A DNA stretch of 64,000 nt, from the NCBI GenBank assembly GCA_035629075.1, contig DASPIK010000024.1, positions 1 to 64,000 of the forward strand, read 5' to 3'. This DNA is from JAEZPW01 sp035629075 (GTDB taxonomy: Bacteria > Acidobacteriota > Terriglobia > Terriglobales > Acidobacteriaceae). Under the pieces are notes generated by a model, which had not been told where the DNA came from, did no database searches, and saw only the letters and a program-made list of their open reading frames with translations. The translations under genes and the position numbers were made by a program. Position 1 is the first letter of the stretch, and each line of letters starts with the position of its first letter. This document shows, one piece after another, positions 26,098-34,098 of this stretch.

Positions 26098-26796
26098 ATG
26101 CTCGATAAGGACAAAGCTCCCGCCGTCGTGAATCGAACGTTTCAAACCGCGCGCGCGGTACGCCTGTTCGCGCTTCTGGCACTTTTCCTTGCGGCAGCTG
26201 TCGCGTCACTGTTGGCAAAAGAATTCGTCATGCCCAGGGCGGAAAACGCCCGCGCCTACGCCGCGCATGACTACCATCCGTCCGAGCACGTTGCGGTCGG
26301 GGTCGACGCCTATATCGGCGACAAGGGATCAATTTTCAAGACAAGATTCGCCGAGAACGAAATCATCCCAATTTTCGTCGTGATCTCGAACAGCGGAGAT
26401 CAGCCCGTCGAACTCTCGCGGGTGAAGTTTGAGTTGGTCGCTGTGGACCGCCGTGCTCGCATTGAGCCGGCGACCGAAGACGATCTATTCCGACGCCTCA
26501 GCCAGACAAAGCGACGAGGCGATGAGGCCAGCCGCAACCCACTTCCCATCCCTCTACCAAGAGGCGGACCCAAGATTGGCGTCAAGAAAGAAACGCGTCA
26601 GGAGATCGACGCCGCGCAGTTCCGCGCTCGCGCCGTGGATGCGCACTCGACCGAGTCGGGCTTCTTATTCTTCGATGTGAGTGGCGTACGCGACCCGCTC
26701 GCCGGCGGAAAGTTGTACGTGACCGGCGTTCGCGACAGCGATGGACAGGAGTTGATGTTCTTCGAAGTGCCTCTGGATAAAGCGGGGAATAGGTAA
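26098..26796 (+). CDS. Membrane-anchored hypothetical protein
   Basis: A 232-residue protein with one membrane segment (about residues 20-42: LFALLALFLAAAVASLLA) and a periplasmic beta-rich domain (IIPIFVVISNSGDQPVELSR). A loop with NPLPIPLPRGG precedes a final part with ESGFLFFDVSG. It resembles a small Ig-like domain. The start at 26098 fits the membrane segment; an upstream in-frame ATG at 26038 adds unlikely sequence. Divergent from the GH18 gene with a 148-nt shared promoter region. Confidence 0.7.
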   Translation: MLDKDKAPAVVNRTFQTARAVRLFALLALFLAAAVASLLAKEFVMPRAENARAYAAHDYHPSEHVAVGVDAYIGDKGSIFKTRFAENEIIPIFVVISNSGDQPVELSRVKFELVAVDRRARIEPATEDDLFRRLSQTKRRGDEASRNPLPIPLPRGGPKIGVKKETRQEIDAAQFRARAVDAHSTESGFLFFDVSGVRDPLAGGKLYVTGVRDSDGQELMFFEVPLDKAGNR

Positions 26797-27147
26797 CGTC
26801 GATCGTGGCGCTCAGTTAAGGCGGCTGTTAACCCTGATCAGTGGGATGTATTCTCCTGTGACGCAAATCACAGAACTCTGTGCCATAGTCAGGCATCCTT
26901 CCAGCAATGCAGTACCCGCTGGCTGGACGGGAAACCAGCCGCGGAAGATAGTTTCTGGCCGCGATTTAGGATCACCCGCGATCGGGTGCTTACAGGGCGG
27001 ACAGGGTTCGATGCAAGGGTTCAATCGGTCAGGCGGCAAACGCTTGACCGGTTTGTTCTTCCGGCGAACCGCCGTTGACCACCTGCGGCAACGCCAGCGC
27101 TCCATTCCTCTTCCTAGCAACAGCGAGTCTTTGCAAGGAGCGACAAC
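26797..27147. other. Gene-less, highly structured 351-nt region
   Basis: No convincing reading frame. It holds a perfect CRP-type palindrome (26856-26873) and then three hairpins on the plus strand: CCGC-GGCTGG / CCAGCC-GCGG (26916-26944, one bulge, 8-nt loop), CACCCG / CGGGTG (26973-26988) and CGGTCAGGCG / CGCTTGACCG (27026-27050) followed by GTTTGTTCTT. A 10-nt direct repeat AGGGTTCRAT occurs at 27003 and 27016. It could be a small RNA or a long structured 5' leader of the PPOX gene at 27148. Confidence 0.45.
26856..26873. promoter_or_regulatory. CRP/FNR-type binding palindrome
   Basis: CTGTGACGCAAATCACAG is a perfect TGTGA-N6-TCACA palindrome, the consensus of CRP family regulators. It lies 275 nt before the PPOX start codon. 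No convincing -10 box is seen at the class I or class II distance, so the target promoter is uncertain. Confidence 0.55.
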
Positions 27148-27651
27148 ATGCCAGACGTGACCCACAGCGCCGAGGCGATCAAGAAACTCAACCACCTGAT
27201 CAAGGACATCAAGTTCGCCATGCTCACCACGGCGCAGCCGGATGGGCAGCTGCGCAGCCGTCCCATGGCTACGCAAGAAACGGACCAGGACGGGAATTTA
27301 TGGTTCTTTACTGGCGCAAGTTCGCCCAAGGTCTCGGAAATTCGCGAGCACCAGGAGGTGAACATCAGCTATGCATCACCGGAAGAACAACGCTACGTGT
27401 CCGTGAGTGGCGCCGCCGAAGTGGTCCGCGATATGCAAAAGATGCGCGACCTCTGGAACCCCGTTTACCGCGCCTACTTCCCCAAAGGCCTGGACGACCC
27501 CGACCTGACCCTGCTTAAGGTGCGCATCAGCGAAGCCGAATACTGGGATTCACCTTCCAGCCGAATGGTGCAGATCGCCGGTTTCGTCCGCGCGGTCGTC
27601 ACCGGCCAGCGAAGCCCGATCGGTGAACACGGCAAACTCGACGTGGCGTGA
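27148..27651 (+). CDS. Pyridoxamine 5'-phosphate oxidase-like (general stress protein 26 type) protein
   Basis: A 167-residue split-barrel flavin-binding protein: KFAMLTTAQPDGQLRSRPMA, NLWFFTGASSPKVSEI and VNISYASPEEQRYVSVSG match the PPOX-like stress protein family, and the length is typical. FMN binding is likely; the substrate is unknown. AAGGAGCGAC precedes the ATG at normal spacing. It is preceded by the structured region at 26797. Confidence 0.9.
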   Translation: MPDVTHSAEAIKKLNHLIKDIKFAMLTTAQPDGQLRSRPMATQETDQDGNLWFFTGASSPKVSEIREHQEVNISYASPEEQRYVSVSGAAEVVRDMQKMRDLWNPVYRAYFPKGLDDPDLTLLKVRISEAEYWDSPSSRMVQIAGFVRAVVTGQRSPIGEHGKLDVA

Positions 27652-27694
27652 GGGGAACCGGTCAGCGAACAGCAATCAGCATTACTGTTTGGGT

Positions 27695-27715
27695 GGACGG
27701 GGCTGTGCCCCGTCC
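27695..27715. repeat. GGACGGGG-N5-CCCCGTCC palindromic repeat
   Basis: The exact reverse complement of 4750-4770. It lies between the PPOX gene and a convergent hypothetical gene. It has no T-run and so is not a typical terminator. Confidence 0.8.
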
Positions 27716-27771
27716 TTACGGGTCGAAAAGCCGTCGCCCCACGTACATCAGGTTGGTCTCTTTGACTGGCC

Positions 27772-28542
27772 TTACATGTAGAACAAGCTCAGCCGCGGCA
27801 CTCCATATCGCTCCAACAATCGCTTGTGCACATATTGTTTGTGCAGTTGTTCAATCTGGGGGCCGCTCATTTTCCGGCGATACGGAGCCATCTCACGGTC
27901 GGCTTCAGCGCGGACAGCCACCAGTTGCTCGTCCGGAGTCGCCGCCAACAACGCTCCAAAAATCTTCTCTTCCATGACGGTGAGCCGTCGTTCGAGGTCT
28001 TCCAGCCGGGCACTCGGCGCATTCCCAAGTCCCGAAGCCAACTCCCGCAACCCCTTCGCCGATTCACTCACAACAAGGGCGGCAGGTTTGGGAAGAGCAT
28101 GGGACGGGGCTGTGCGCTGTCTTGGTTCGGAATCAACACACTTTTCGCTGGGCACCAGCCCTTCCTGTGCTGTCACCAATTGCTCCAGTTGCGCGGCATT
28201 GCGGCCGAGGTATTCCGCCACTGACGGAGCTTCGAATCCGGTTTCGCCCGGTTCTGCGCGGGTGGCACCCTCGGCCGCCTGCTTCATGTCTTCCGCTGCG
28301 GCGAGCACCTCCTGAGAGCAGTAGGCGAGCGAGTTTACCTTGCGCGTCTTACTCGGTCGCGCGTCGTACTTGTCGAACGCTGCATCGATGCCGCGCAGCA
28401 CCGCTTCGAGCGGAATGCCTGCGTCCTTCCACGTTTCGATGAGCGCCCAATCGAGCGTAGACAGAATCAAGATGGTGCCGCGCCTGCGGCAGAAGTGATC
28501 TTCGATCTCGCTGAAGTAACTGAAGTAAGAATTGTTTTCCAC
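27772..28542 (-). CDS. Hypothetical protein with a repeat-derived linker
   Basis: A 256-residue soluble protein. The N-terminal part (residues 1-90) is folded-looking (FCRRRGTILILSTLDWALIETWKDAGIPLEAVLRG, split here only by reading). The middle (residues ~100-165) is low-complexity, and the C-terminal half is helical and charged (RLEDLERRLTVMEEKIF, PYRRKMSGPQIEQLHKQYV). I do not recognise the family. The linker around residue 141 is encoded by a degraded GGACGGGG palindrome (28101-28121). It lies upstream of coaX on the opposite side of a repeat-rich spacer. Confidence 0.72.
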   Translation of the reverse strand: MENNSYFSYFSEIEDHFCRRRGTILILSTLDWALIETWKDAGIPLEAVLRGIDAAFDKYDARPSKTRKVNSLAYCSQEVLAAAEDMKQAAEGATRAEPGETGFEAPSVAEYLGRNAAQLEQLVTAQEGLVPSEKCVDSEPRQRTAPSHALPKPAALVVSESAKGLRELASGLGNAPSARLEDLERRLTVMEEKIFGALLAATPDEQLVAVRAEADREMAPYRRKMSGPQIEQLHKQYVHKRLLERYGVPRLSLFYM

Positions 28543-28550
28543 GGAAATCG

Positions 28551-28640
28551 GGTATTAAGGTTTCAGGTGCTTAGGTATTGACGAACAGGCCCGTCACATT
28601 CGATCCAAAACCCAATACTTAACAACCTAACACCTAATCA
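28551..28640. repeat. Degenerate short tandem repeats in inverted orientation
   Basis: A tract of AGGTNNTTAGGT-like units (28556-28580) is answered by AACCTAACACCTAAT-like units (28610-28638), so the spacer between the hypothetical gene and coaX can fold into an imperfect hairpin. Confidence 0.5.
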
Positions 28641-29474
28641 CCCATGCCTCTGCGTCTGATCCGCCACGCCGCGCTTCTTTACGCCTGCGTTCCGTTCCCA
28701 GATAATTCGCAGGCCTTCCAATGTCAGTTGCTGATCCACGTGCTTGATGTAGCGTGACTCGGGGGCGATCATTTCGCCGAATCCACCTGTCGCGATCACC
28801 TGCGTGTCGCTGCCCATCTCGCCGATCATGCGTTCAAGAATTCCATCGACCAGGCCAAGGTAGCCGTAATACAGCCCGCCCTGGATACTGGTCATGGTGT
28901 TGGTGGCGATGATGCGCGGAGGCTTGCGGAAATCCACGCGCGGCAAGCGCGCTGTGCGCGTGAATAGCGCATCGGCGGAAATGCCGATACCGGGCGAGAT
29001 GATGCCGCCCATGTACTCGCCTTTGCGCGACACCGCGTCGAAAGTGGTAGCCGTGCCGAAGTCAACCACGATGCAAGGCCCGCCATACTTCTCGAAGGCA
29101 GCCACACCGTTAACCACACGATCGGCGCCGACCTCGGCGGGATTGTCGTACTGCACCGGCATGCCGGTCTTGATGCCGGGCTCGATAAAAAGCGGTCGAA
29201 CGCGGAAGTACCGTTCGCAGACCTCGCGTAGTGTGCTGTCCATGGGCGGCACGACCGAGGCGACAATGATGCCGCTGATGCCGTCGAACGGTACATTGTT
29301 CATGGCGAATAGATTGCGGAAGAGCACACCGTACTCGTCCACCGTCTGCGTGCGCACGGTCCCCACGCGCCAGTGCGCAACTAGTTGCTCGAACCGCGCC
29401 GGCTCACTGCCCGGAACGGCCTCGTATACGCCCAGAACCGTGTTCGTATTTCCTACGTCAATGACTAGAAGCAT
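28638..29474 (-). CDS. coaX: Type III pantothenate kinase
   Basis: Phosphorylates pantothenate, the first step of coenzyme A synthesis, without feedback by CoA. The 278-residue protein begins with the ASKHA phosphate motif MLLVIDVGNTNTVLGVY. It contains PAEVGADRVVNGVAAFE, VVDFGTATTFDAV and GGIISPGIGISADALF, all diagnostic of CoaX. It follows birA on the same strand after 112 nt, a common coaX-birA arrangement. Confidence 0.96.
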   Translation of the reverse strand: MLLVIDVGNTNTVLGVYEAVPGSEPARFEQLVAHWRVGTVRTQTVDEYGVLFRNLFAMNNVPFDGISGIIVASVVPPMDSTLREVCERYFRVRPLFIEPGIKTGMPVQYDNPAEVGADRVVNGVAAFEKYGGPCIVVDFGTATTFDAVSRKGEYMGGIISPGIGISADALFTRTARLPRVDFRKPPRIIATNTMTSIQGGLYYGYLGLVDGILERMIGEMGSDTQVIATGGFGEMIAPESRYIKHVDQQLTLEGLRIIWERNAGVKKRGVADQTQRHG

Positions 29475-29552
29475 AAGACAATCAGCATTCGCTAAAGCAC
29501 TACATCGGGGATTCGGCGAGAACTATCCGCGTCCATTCGGGCCGGGTGCCTA

Positions 29553-29587
29553 GTTCATCAAATCATCCAATCGTCAAATCATCAAAT
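29553..29587. repeat. Short degenerate tandem repeat (ATCAAATC-like)
   Basis: Four imperfect 8-9 nt units of the type ATCAAATC / ATCCAATC / GTCAAATC lie in the spacer between birA and coaX. Confidence 0.5.
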
Positions 29588-30789
29588 TAGAATTTGTCAG
29601 CATCCGCATCTGTGAGTGCGCGCACGCCGCCGTGCAGCACCGTGCGAAGGCCTCCGTCGGTTCGCACCCGCAGGAAACCGCGATCGTCGAGCCCTTCGGT
29701 CACGCCTTCGTAGCCGTCCTCCTCTTCCACGCGCACCCGCAGTCCACGCGCATAGGAAGAGCGCTCTTCGAACCGACGGAAGATGCTGGCTGTTGCCTCG
29801 TCCACATCGGATTGCAATGCACGGTATTCGCGATCAAGAGCTCGCAGCAGCGCTCCCGATATCTCTACACGCGAGTACGTCCGGCCGCCCTCGATTCGCA
29901 GCGATGTGGCGATGTCGGCGATTTCCGGCGGAAAGCTCTCATGATTAACGTTGATCCCGATGCCTGCGACCACGTAGCGAACCCGAGTCGCTTCCGCATT
30001 GAGTTCCGTCAGGATCCCGCAGAATTTCCGGGCTCCCGGCTTGGCACCAGCAGTCTCAGGCGAGGATGTGCGTGCCAGCAGCAGGTCGTTTGGCCAACGC
30101 AAATCCGGCTTCAGGCCCGTGACTTCTTCGACGGCAGCCGCAGCCGCAAGACCCGCCATCAGCGAGATAACGAGTGCGTCGGCGGGCGACATTCGCGGCC
30201 TGAGCACAACCGAGCAGTAGACACCCGCTCCCGGTTCGGAATGCCACGAGTGTCCGCCGCGACCACGGCCAGCCGTTTGTTCTTCGGCGAAGAACACGGT
30301 GCCTTCGGGCACGCCTGCGGCAGCAGCCTGCATAGCGTTGGCGTTAGTGGAAGCGGTTTTGAACGAATGTTGGAGGTTGCCGGCAAACAGGGTTCCGTTC
30401 ACCAGCGGACCAATTGCATCGGGCAGAAGAAGGTCAGGCACGGCTTCCAGTCTATAACCAGTCGCGGGGTGACCGGCAATGGCTACACCATTCGAGCGCA
30501 GTTGCTCAACCAGGCGCCACACCTCCGCTCGAGTGCTGCCGAGTTCCTGCGCCAACTTGGTGCCGCTGACCACCAGCATGGAGTACTCGTTCAGAATGCT
30601 GACGATTCGTGTGAGGCGGTGATCAGCGCCACGAGCGGACGTGCTTGCCGTCGCTTTTTCAGTGGCGACGCCATCACTACCTGACACAGCCGACTTGGAG
30701 TCAGCGGGCATTGGTGCTTTCGAGAGCAGAGCATTATGCTCCGGGACCCCTGAAAAAGGAACCGCGAACTGCGAAACATGAGTCGCCAC
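29587..30789 (-). CDS. birA: Biotin-[acetyl-CoA-carboxylase] ligase, bifunctional type with HTH
   Basis: Attaches biotin to carrier proteins such as the one at 59471. An N-terminal winged helix (residues ~58-115: VSGTKLAQELGSTRAEVWRLV) implies that it also represses transcription. The ligase domain has TASTNANAMQ, the biotinyl-AMP loop GRGRGGHSW, WPNDLLL and the C-terminal SH3-like part. The 400-residue length comes from a long low-complexity N-terminus starting at a GTG. The ATG at 30711 (374 residues) is a reasonable alternative. Confidence 0.92.
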   Translation of the reverse strand: MATHVSQFAVPFSGVPEHNALLSKAPMPADSKSAVSGSDGVATEKATASTSARGADHRLTRIVSILNEYSMLVVSGTKLAQELGSTRAEVWRLVEQLRSNGVAIAGHPATGYRLEAVPDLLLPDAIGPLVNGTLFAGNLQHSFKTASTNANAMQAAAAGVPEGTVFFAEEQTAGRGRGGHSWHSEPGAGVYCSVVLRPRMSPADALVISLMAGLAAAAAVEEVTGLKPDLRWPNDLLLARTSSPETAGAKPGARKFCGILTELNAEATRVRYVVAGIGINVNHESFPPEIADIATSLRIEGGRTYSRVEISGALLRALDREYRALQSDVDEATASIFRRFEERSSYARGLRVRVEEEDGYEGVTEGLDDRGFLRVRTDGGLRTVLHGGVRALTDADADKF

Positions 30790-30858
30790 CCGGCTTCAGT
30801 GCCTTTTTCAGCAGCACTTCCCGATCCGCGAACAAACGCATCCCACTTTGAAGCCGGG
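30789..30858. repeat. Inverted repeat between birA and the M48 lipoprotein gene
   Basis: CCCGGCTTCA (30789-30798) and TGAAGCCGGG (30849-30858) form perfect 10-bp arms around 50 nt, in the divergent promoter region of birA and the M48 gene. CTGAAAAAGG upstream (30749) also pairs with CCTTTTTCAG (30802), so alternative folds exist. Confidence 0.6.
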
Positions 30859-30934
30859 CAACCTGAACCCGTCAAGAGTTTGCCTTTGGGGCGAGTCGGC
30901 ACGCGAGTCACTCAGACGACGATCGAAGGGCGCC

Positions 30935-32347
30935 GTGAAACCCAACCTGAGCCGTCGATTTCTGGCATACCTGTTGATTGCGGCCATCGGTGTGTTTCCC
31001 GGGTGCACGAGCCGGCGCATCAACCAGAACCCACAAACCGGTCGCTTCGACGTATCGCAGGGCGGTTACAACGTGTTCTCGCCCGAGCAGGAGGTCCAGA
31101 TTGGCAAACAGGCCGCACAGGAAGCCATGCAGCAATTGCCGGTGCTGCCGGAGAACTCACCCATCACAGATTACGTGCAGCAACTCGGCCAAAGGCTGGC
31201 CTCGGTCTCTCCCGGTCCTGATTACCCGTATCAATTTCATGTCGTGAACCAAAAAGAGATCAATGCTTTCGCGTTACCTGGTGGCCCCATTTTCGTGAAC
31301 CTCGGCACTATCCAGTCCGCCGATGATGAAGGCGAACTGGCCGGCGTCATGGCGCACGAAATTGCTCACATCGTTCTGCGACACGCCACCAGCAACATAA
31401 GCAAGCAGCAGGCGGCGCAAGTACCGCTCGCCATCCTTGGCGGACTGCTCGGACAGGGAACCGGGGCGCAACTCGCGCGCCTCGGAATCTCGCTTGGAGC
31501 GAATTCGATCTTCCTGAAATACTCACGCGACGCCGAACGCGAAGCCGACCTGCTCGGCGCACAGATCATGTACGACGCGGGCTTCAATCCCTACTCGATG
31601 GTCGAGTTCTTCGACGAGCTGGAACAGCAGGGCGGCCCCGGCGGACCGCAATTCCTGAGCGATCACCCCAATCCCGGCAATCGCGAGCGCGACGTTGCCG
31701 AAGCAGTCGCCAAGTTCCCCAAGAAGAATTTCGGTCGCAAGGACTCGCCGCAGTTCGAGCGCATCAAGCAACTCGCGGCCAAGATGAAGCCCCTCACCGC
31801 CGAACAGGTGGCGCAACGCCAGCGAGAGCAGCAGGCACGCATGGCGCGAGCCGCGCAAGAACAGATTCAGCCAAGTGGGCAGTTCCAGCCGCTCAACCAT
31901 AACGCCTTCGCGATCGCTTATCCATCGAACTGGCAGGTCTTCGGCGACGCCAACTCGACAGTCACGATCGCGCCACCAGCCGGTGTTTCGCAGAGCGCGA
32001 TCGCCTACGGAGTCGTCATCAGCGGCTTCCGCCCGCAGCCCGGCCGCGACTCGCTCGAGATCGCCACGCAGGACTTGGCAACCACAATCGCGCGGGCCAA
32101 TCCTGGAATGAGTGTTCAGGGCGCACAGCGCACGACCGTGAGCGGCTTACCGGCGATGTCTGTCGTGATGACCGGCCCCTCGCCGCTCACCGCGGGCGGG
32201 CAAACAGTCGCCGAGCGCGACACCCTCGTCACTGTGCAGCGACAGGATGGCAGCGTTCTGTTCCTGATCTTCATCGCGCCCGAACCCGACATGGACGTGC
32301 TAAGCCAGACGTACAGCGCCATGCTGCGGAGCTTTCAGATCAAGTGA
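30935..32347 (+). CDS. M48 family zinc metalloprotease lipoprotein
   Basis: A 470-residue lipoprotein (lipobox FPGC, C24) with an M48 catalytic domain: INAFALPGGPIFVNLG, HEIAH (H141, E142, H145) and the distal EREADLLGAQ. The family includes BepA and LoiP, which act in outer-membrane protein quality control; that role is inferred here. Residues ~310-470 form a second domain beginning FAIAYPSNWQVFG, which looks PsbP-like. The GTG start has GAAGGG six bases upstream and begins the lipoprotein signal; an upstream ATG gives a non-signal N-terminus. Confidence 0.9.
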   Translation: MKPNLSRRFLAYLLIAAIGVFPGCTSRRINQNPQTGRFDVSQGGYNVFSPEQEVQIGKQAAQEAMQQLPVLPENSPITDYVQQLGQRLASVSPGPDYPYQFHVVNQKEINAFALPGGPIFVNLGTIQSADDEGELAGVMAHEIAHIVLRHATSNISKQQAAQVPLAILGGLLGQGTGAQLARLGISLGANSIFLKYSRDAEREADLLGAQIMYDAGFNPYSMVEFFDELEQQGGPGGPQFLSDHPNPGNRERDVAEAVAKFPKKNFGRKDSPQFERIKQLAAKMKPLTAEQVAQRQREQQARMARAAQEQIQPSGQFQPLNHNAFAIAYPSNWQVFGDANSTVTIAPPAGVSQSAIAYGVVISGFRPQPGRDSLEIATQDLATTIARANPGMSVQGAQRTTVSGLPAMSVVMTGPSPLTAGGQTVAERDTLVTVQRQDGSVLFLIFIAPEPDMDVLSQTYSAMLRSFQIK

Positions 32348-32349
32348 AG

Positions 32350-32425
32350 TAACAGGGGTAGAGGGTAGAGGGTGAAGGATACAGGGCAGAGGGCAGAGGT
32401 TAGAGGGGGTTAAGGGGGACAAAGC
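32350..32425. repeat. Degenerate short tandem repeat (AGAGGGT-like)
   Basis: About nine imperfect 7-8 nt units of the type AGAGGGT / AGAGGGC / TAGAGGG follow directly after the stop codon of the M48 gene. Confidence 0.65.
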
Positions 32426-32440
32426 AGAAGATAAAGCGCT

Positions 32441-32544
32441 GTCACCCTGAGCGCAGCGAAAGGGCCTATGCATTTTGCGCGCACCGCGGGGATTGCATCC
32501 GCTCGCCGAAATGCATACGTTCTTCGCCCTCGGCTCAGAATCAC
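32441..32544. repeat. CHPERSEGS-type repeat, inverted pair with inner palindrome
   Basis: The outer arms GTCACCCTGAGCGCAGCG (32441-) and CGGCTCAGAATCAC (-32544) resemble the 2198-2280 element. An inner pair TATGCATTTTGCG / CGCCGAAATGCATA adds a second stem. It separates the convergent M48 and nadC genes. Confidence 0.75.
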
Positions 32545-32565
32545 AAAGCAGCATTTCCGCAGAGC

Positions 32566-33444
32566 TTATACGGGCCCCACTCTCAAACTTATATCCACCG
32601 CTTTCACCGAGTGCGTCAGCGCGCCGACAGAAATGAAGTCGACCCCCGCCTCGGCGTACTTGCGGACGTTCTGCAGATTGATGCCGCCGCTGGCTTCGAG
32701 TGGAATCTGGAACCTGTGCTGCCGCGCACGATCAACGCATCCGGCGATCTGCTCGGGCGTCATGTTGTCCAGCAGGATAGACTCGGCACCGTTCTCGAGC
32801 GCGTCTTCGAGTTCCGCTAAGTTGCGCACTTCGATTTCGATCGGCTGCTCGCCGCGCCGATTGCGATGAACATTTTGCAACGCCTCGGCGATTCCGCCAG
32901 CCAGTGCAATGTGGTTGTTCTTGATCAGAATTCCGTCCGAGAGATCCAGCCGGTGGTTGGTGCCGCCGCCGCACTTGACCGCGTACTTTTCAAGCACGCG
33001 TAACCCGGGCGCAGTTTTGCGCGTGTCGAGAATTTTCACTTTCGTCCCCGCCACGGCTTCCACATACTTGCTGGTCTCGGTGGCGATGCCGCTCAACCGC
33101 TGCAACACGTTCAACAGCACGCGTTCACACGACAAAATCACGCGCGCATTGTGCTGCACCACCGCGATCGAATCGCCCTTCCGCACCGGCGCCCCATCGA
33201 ACATCTCCGGATTCACGGTGATGTTCGGATAATTGCGCACCGTGCCATCCAACTCGGCGAAAATCTCGAACACGCGCTCGATCACGCCGATCCCGGCCAG
33301 CACAAAATCCTGCTTGGCCAGAACAGTGGCAACCGCCTGCATCCGCGGATCAATACAGGCATAAGTGGTGGCATCGCGCGTCGCCCTGTCTTCGAGCAGC
33401 GCGTTGGCAAGGATTTCAGTTACGCGGCGGCTATTCCAGTCCAT
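32566..33444 (-). CDS. nadC: Nicotinate-nucleotide diphosphorylase (carboxylating)
   Basis: Converts quinolinate and PRPP to nicotinate mononucleotide in de novo NAD synthesis. The 292-residue length is typical. Motifs: GDSIAVVQHNARVILSCERV, NVLQRLSGIAT, KILDTRKTAPGLR, VKCGGGTNHRLDLSDGILIK, ILLDNMTPEQI and the final EASGGINLQNVRKYAEAGVD with SVGALTHS. nadA and nadB are not in the window. Confidence 0.97.
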   Translation of the reverse strand: MDWNSRRVTEILANALLEDRATRDATTYACIDPRMQAVATVLAKQDFVLAGIGVIERVFEIFAELDGTVRNYPNITVNPEMFDGAPVRKGDSIAVVQHNARVILSCERVLLNVLQRLSGIATETSKYVEAVAGTKVKILDTRKTAPGLRVLEKYAVKCGGGTNHRLDLSDGILIKNNHIALAGGIAEALQNVHRNRRGEQPIEIEVRNLAELEDALENGAESILLDNMTPEQIAGCVDRARQHRFQIPLEASGGINLQNVRKYAEAGVDFISVGALTHSVKAVDISLRVGPV

Positions 33445-33446
33445 AA

Positions 33447-33562
33447 AAGCAGTTTCGAGTTTCTAGTGTCTGGTTTCTAATTTCTAGTTTCTGGTTTCCA
33501 GTTCTGATTTCCAGTTTCTGTTTTCTGGTTCCTGATTTCCAGTTTCTGGTTTCTGGTTCCGG
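33447..33562. repeat. Degenerate short tandem repeat tract (TTTCTGG/TTTCCAG)
   Basis: About fifteen imperfect 7-8 nt units (TTTCTGG, TTTCTAG, TTTCCAG, TTCCTGA) fill 115 nt directly upstream of nadC. A short relative lies at 36950-36970 upstream of valS. Unit sequence and spacing vary, with no unique spacers, so it is not a CRISPR array. Confidence 0.8.
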
Positions 33563-33601
33563 TTCGAACCGCTGGAGCCGAACGGATCTTGCGAAAACAT
33601 A

Positions 33602-33685
33602 CGGTGCCGTAGGCACCGAACGAAAATAGCCCAGCACTTTAGTGCTGGGTAGTTCACACATCACGTCGCCAAGTGCCGTAGGCAC
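33602..33685. repeat. GTGCCGTAGGCAC palindromes flanking a CCCAGCAC palindrome
   Basis: GTGCCGTAGGCAC occurs at 33604-33616 and 33673-33685. Between them CCCAGCAC-TTTA-GTGCTGGG (33630-33649) forms a perfect 8-bp hairpin. The three palindromes look like one composite intergenic element. Confidence 0.7.
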
Positions 33686-33704
33686 GGCCGAGATGTTCGG
33701 CAGG

Positions 33705-34058
33705 CTACCGCCCGCCAGTCATCAGCTCGGCTTTTCGTGCTGCGCGGCGTCGGCGTCGGCGGGCGCTGCGTATCCACTTCTTCATCCACGAGCCCGCAAG
33801 CATGACACACGTTGTCCAACCCAGCACAAAAAGGAGATTCCTCCATCCCCACTTCGGCCAATGCTTGTTGACCGACAACGTGGCAAACCAGAGCAGAGAA
33901 GAAACAATCGCCGCCGCAAAAGCAAGACATGCAGCTATCTCGCCGATCGGCCATCTGCCGGTGTTCTCGTGTTCCTGCTGCCACTCCAGCACCAAATCCG
34001 TGAGTGCCTGAATGTCATCAATCCAACCCTGCACACTGGGCATGCCGTCTCCGGGCAA
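33705..34058 (-). CDS. Small two-helix membrane protein, unknown
   Basis: A 117-residue frame with two clear membrane segments (about residues 41-63 and 75-93) and a very basic C-terminus (RSARRRRRRAARK). It lies between valS and nadC, all on one strand, 40 nt after the valS stop. No family recognised. The membrane pattern is the main support for coding; ATG at 34058 or 34043. Confidence 0.55.
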   Translation of the reverse strand: MPGDGMPSVQGWIDDIQALTDLVLEWQQEHENTGRWPIGEIAACLAFAAAIVSSLLWFATLSVNKHWPKWGWRNLLFVLGWTTCVMLAGSWMKKWIRSARRRRRRAARKAELMTGGR

Positions 34059-34098
34059 TCGATCTACGTCAACCGCCGACTAACGCCCAACCACTGCT

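Noticed and set aside
27003..27025. tRNA T-arm-like GGTTCGAT/GGTTCAATC in the structured region
   Set aside because: No acceptor stem, anticodon arm or CCA-compatible end could be fitted around it.
33447..33562. Possible CRISPR array
   Set aside because: Units are 7-8 nt, imperfect and contiguous. There are no spacers and no cas genes.
33431..33685. Minus-strand frame across the TTTCTGG tract and palindromes
   Set aside because: Its translation is a repetitive Arg/Asn/Gln/Lys string from tandem repeats followed by the GTGCCGTAGGCAC element.
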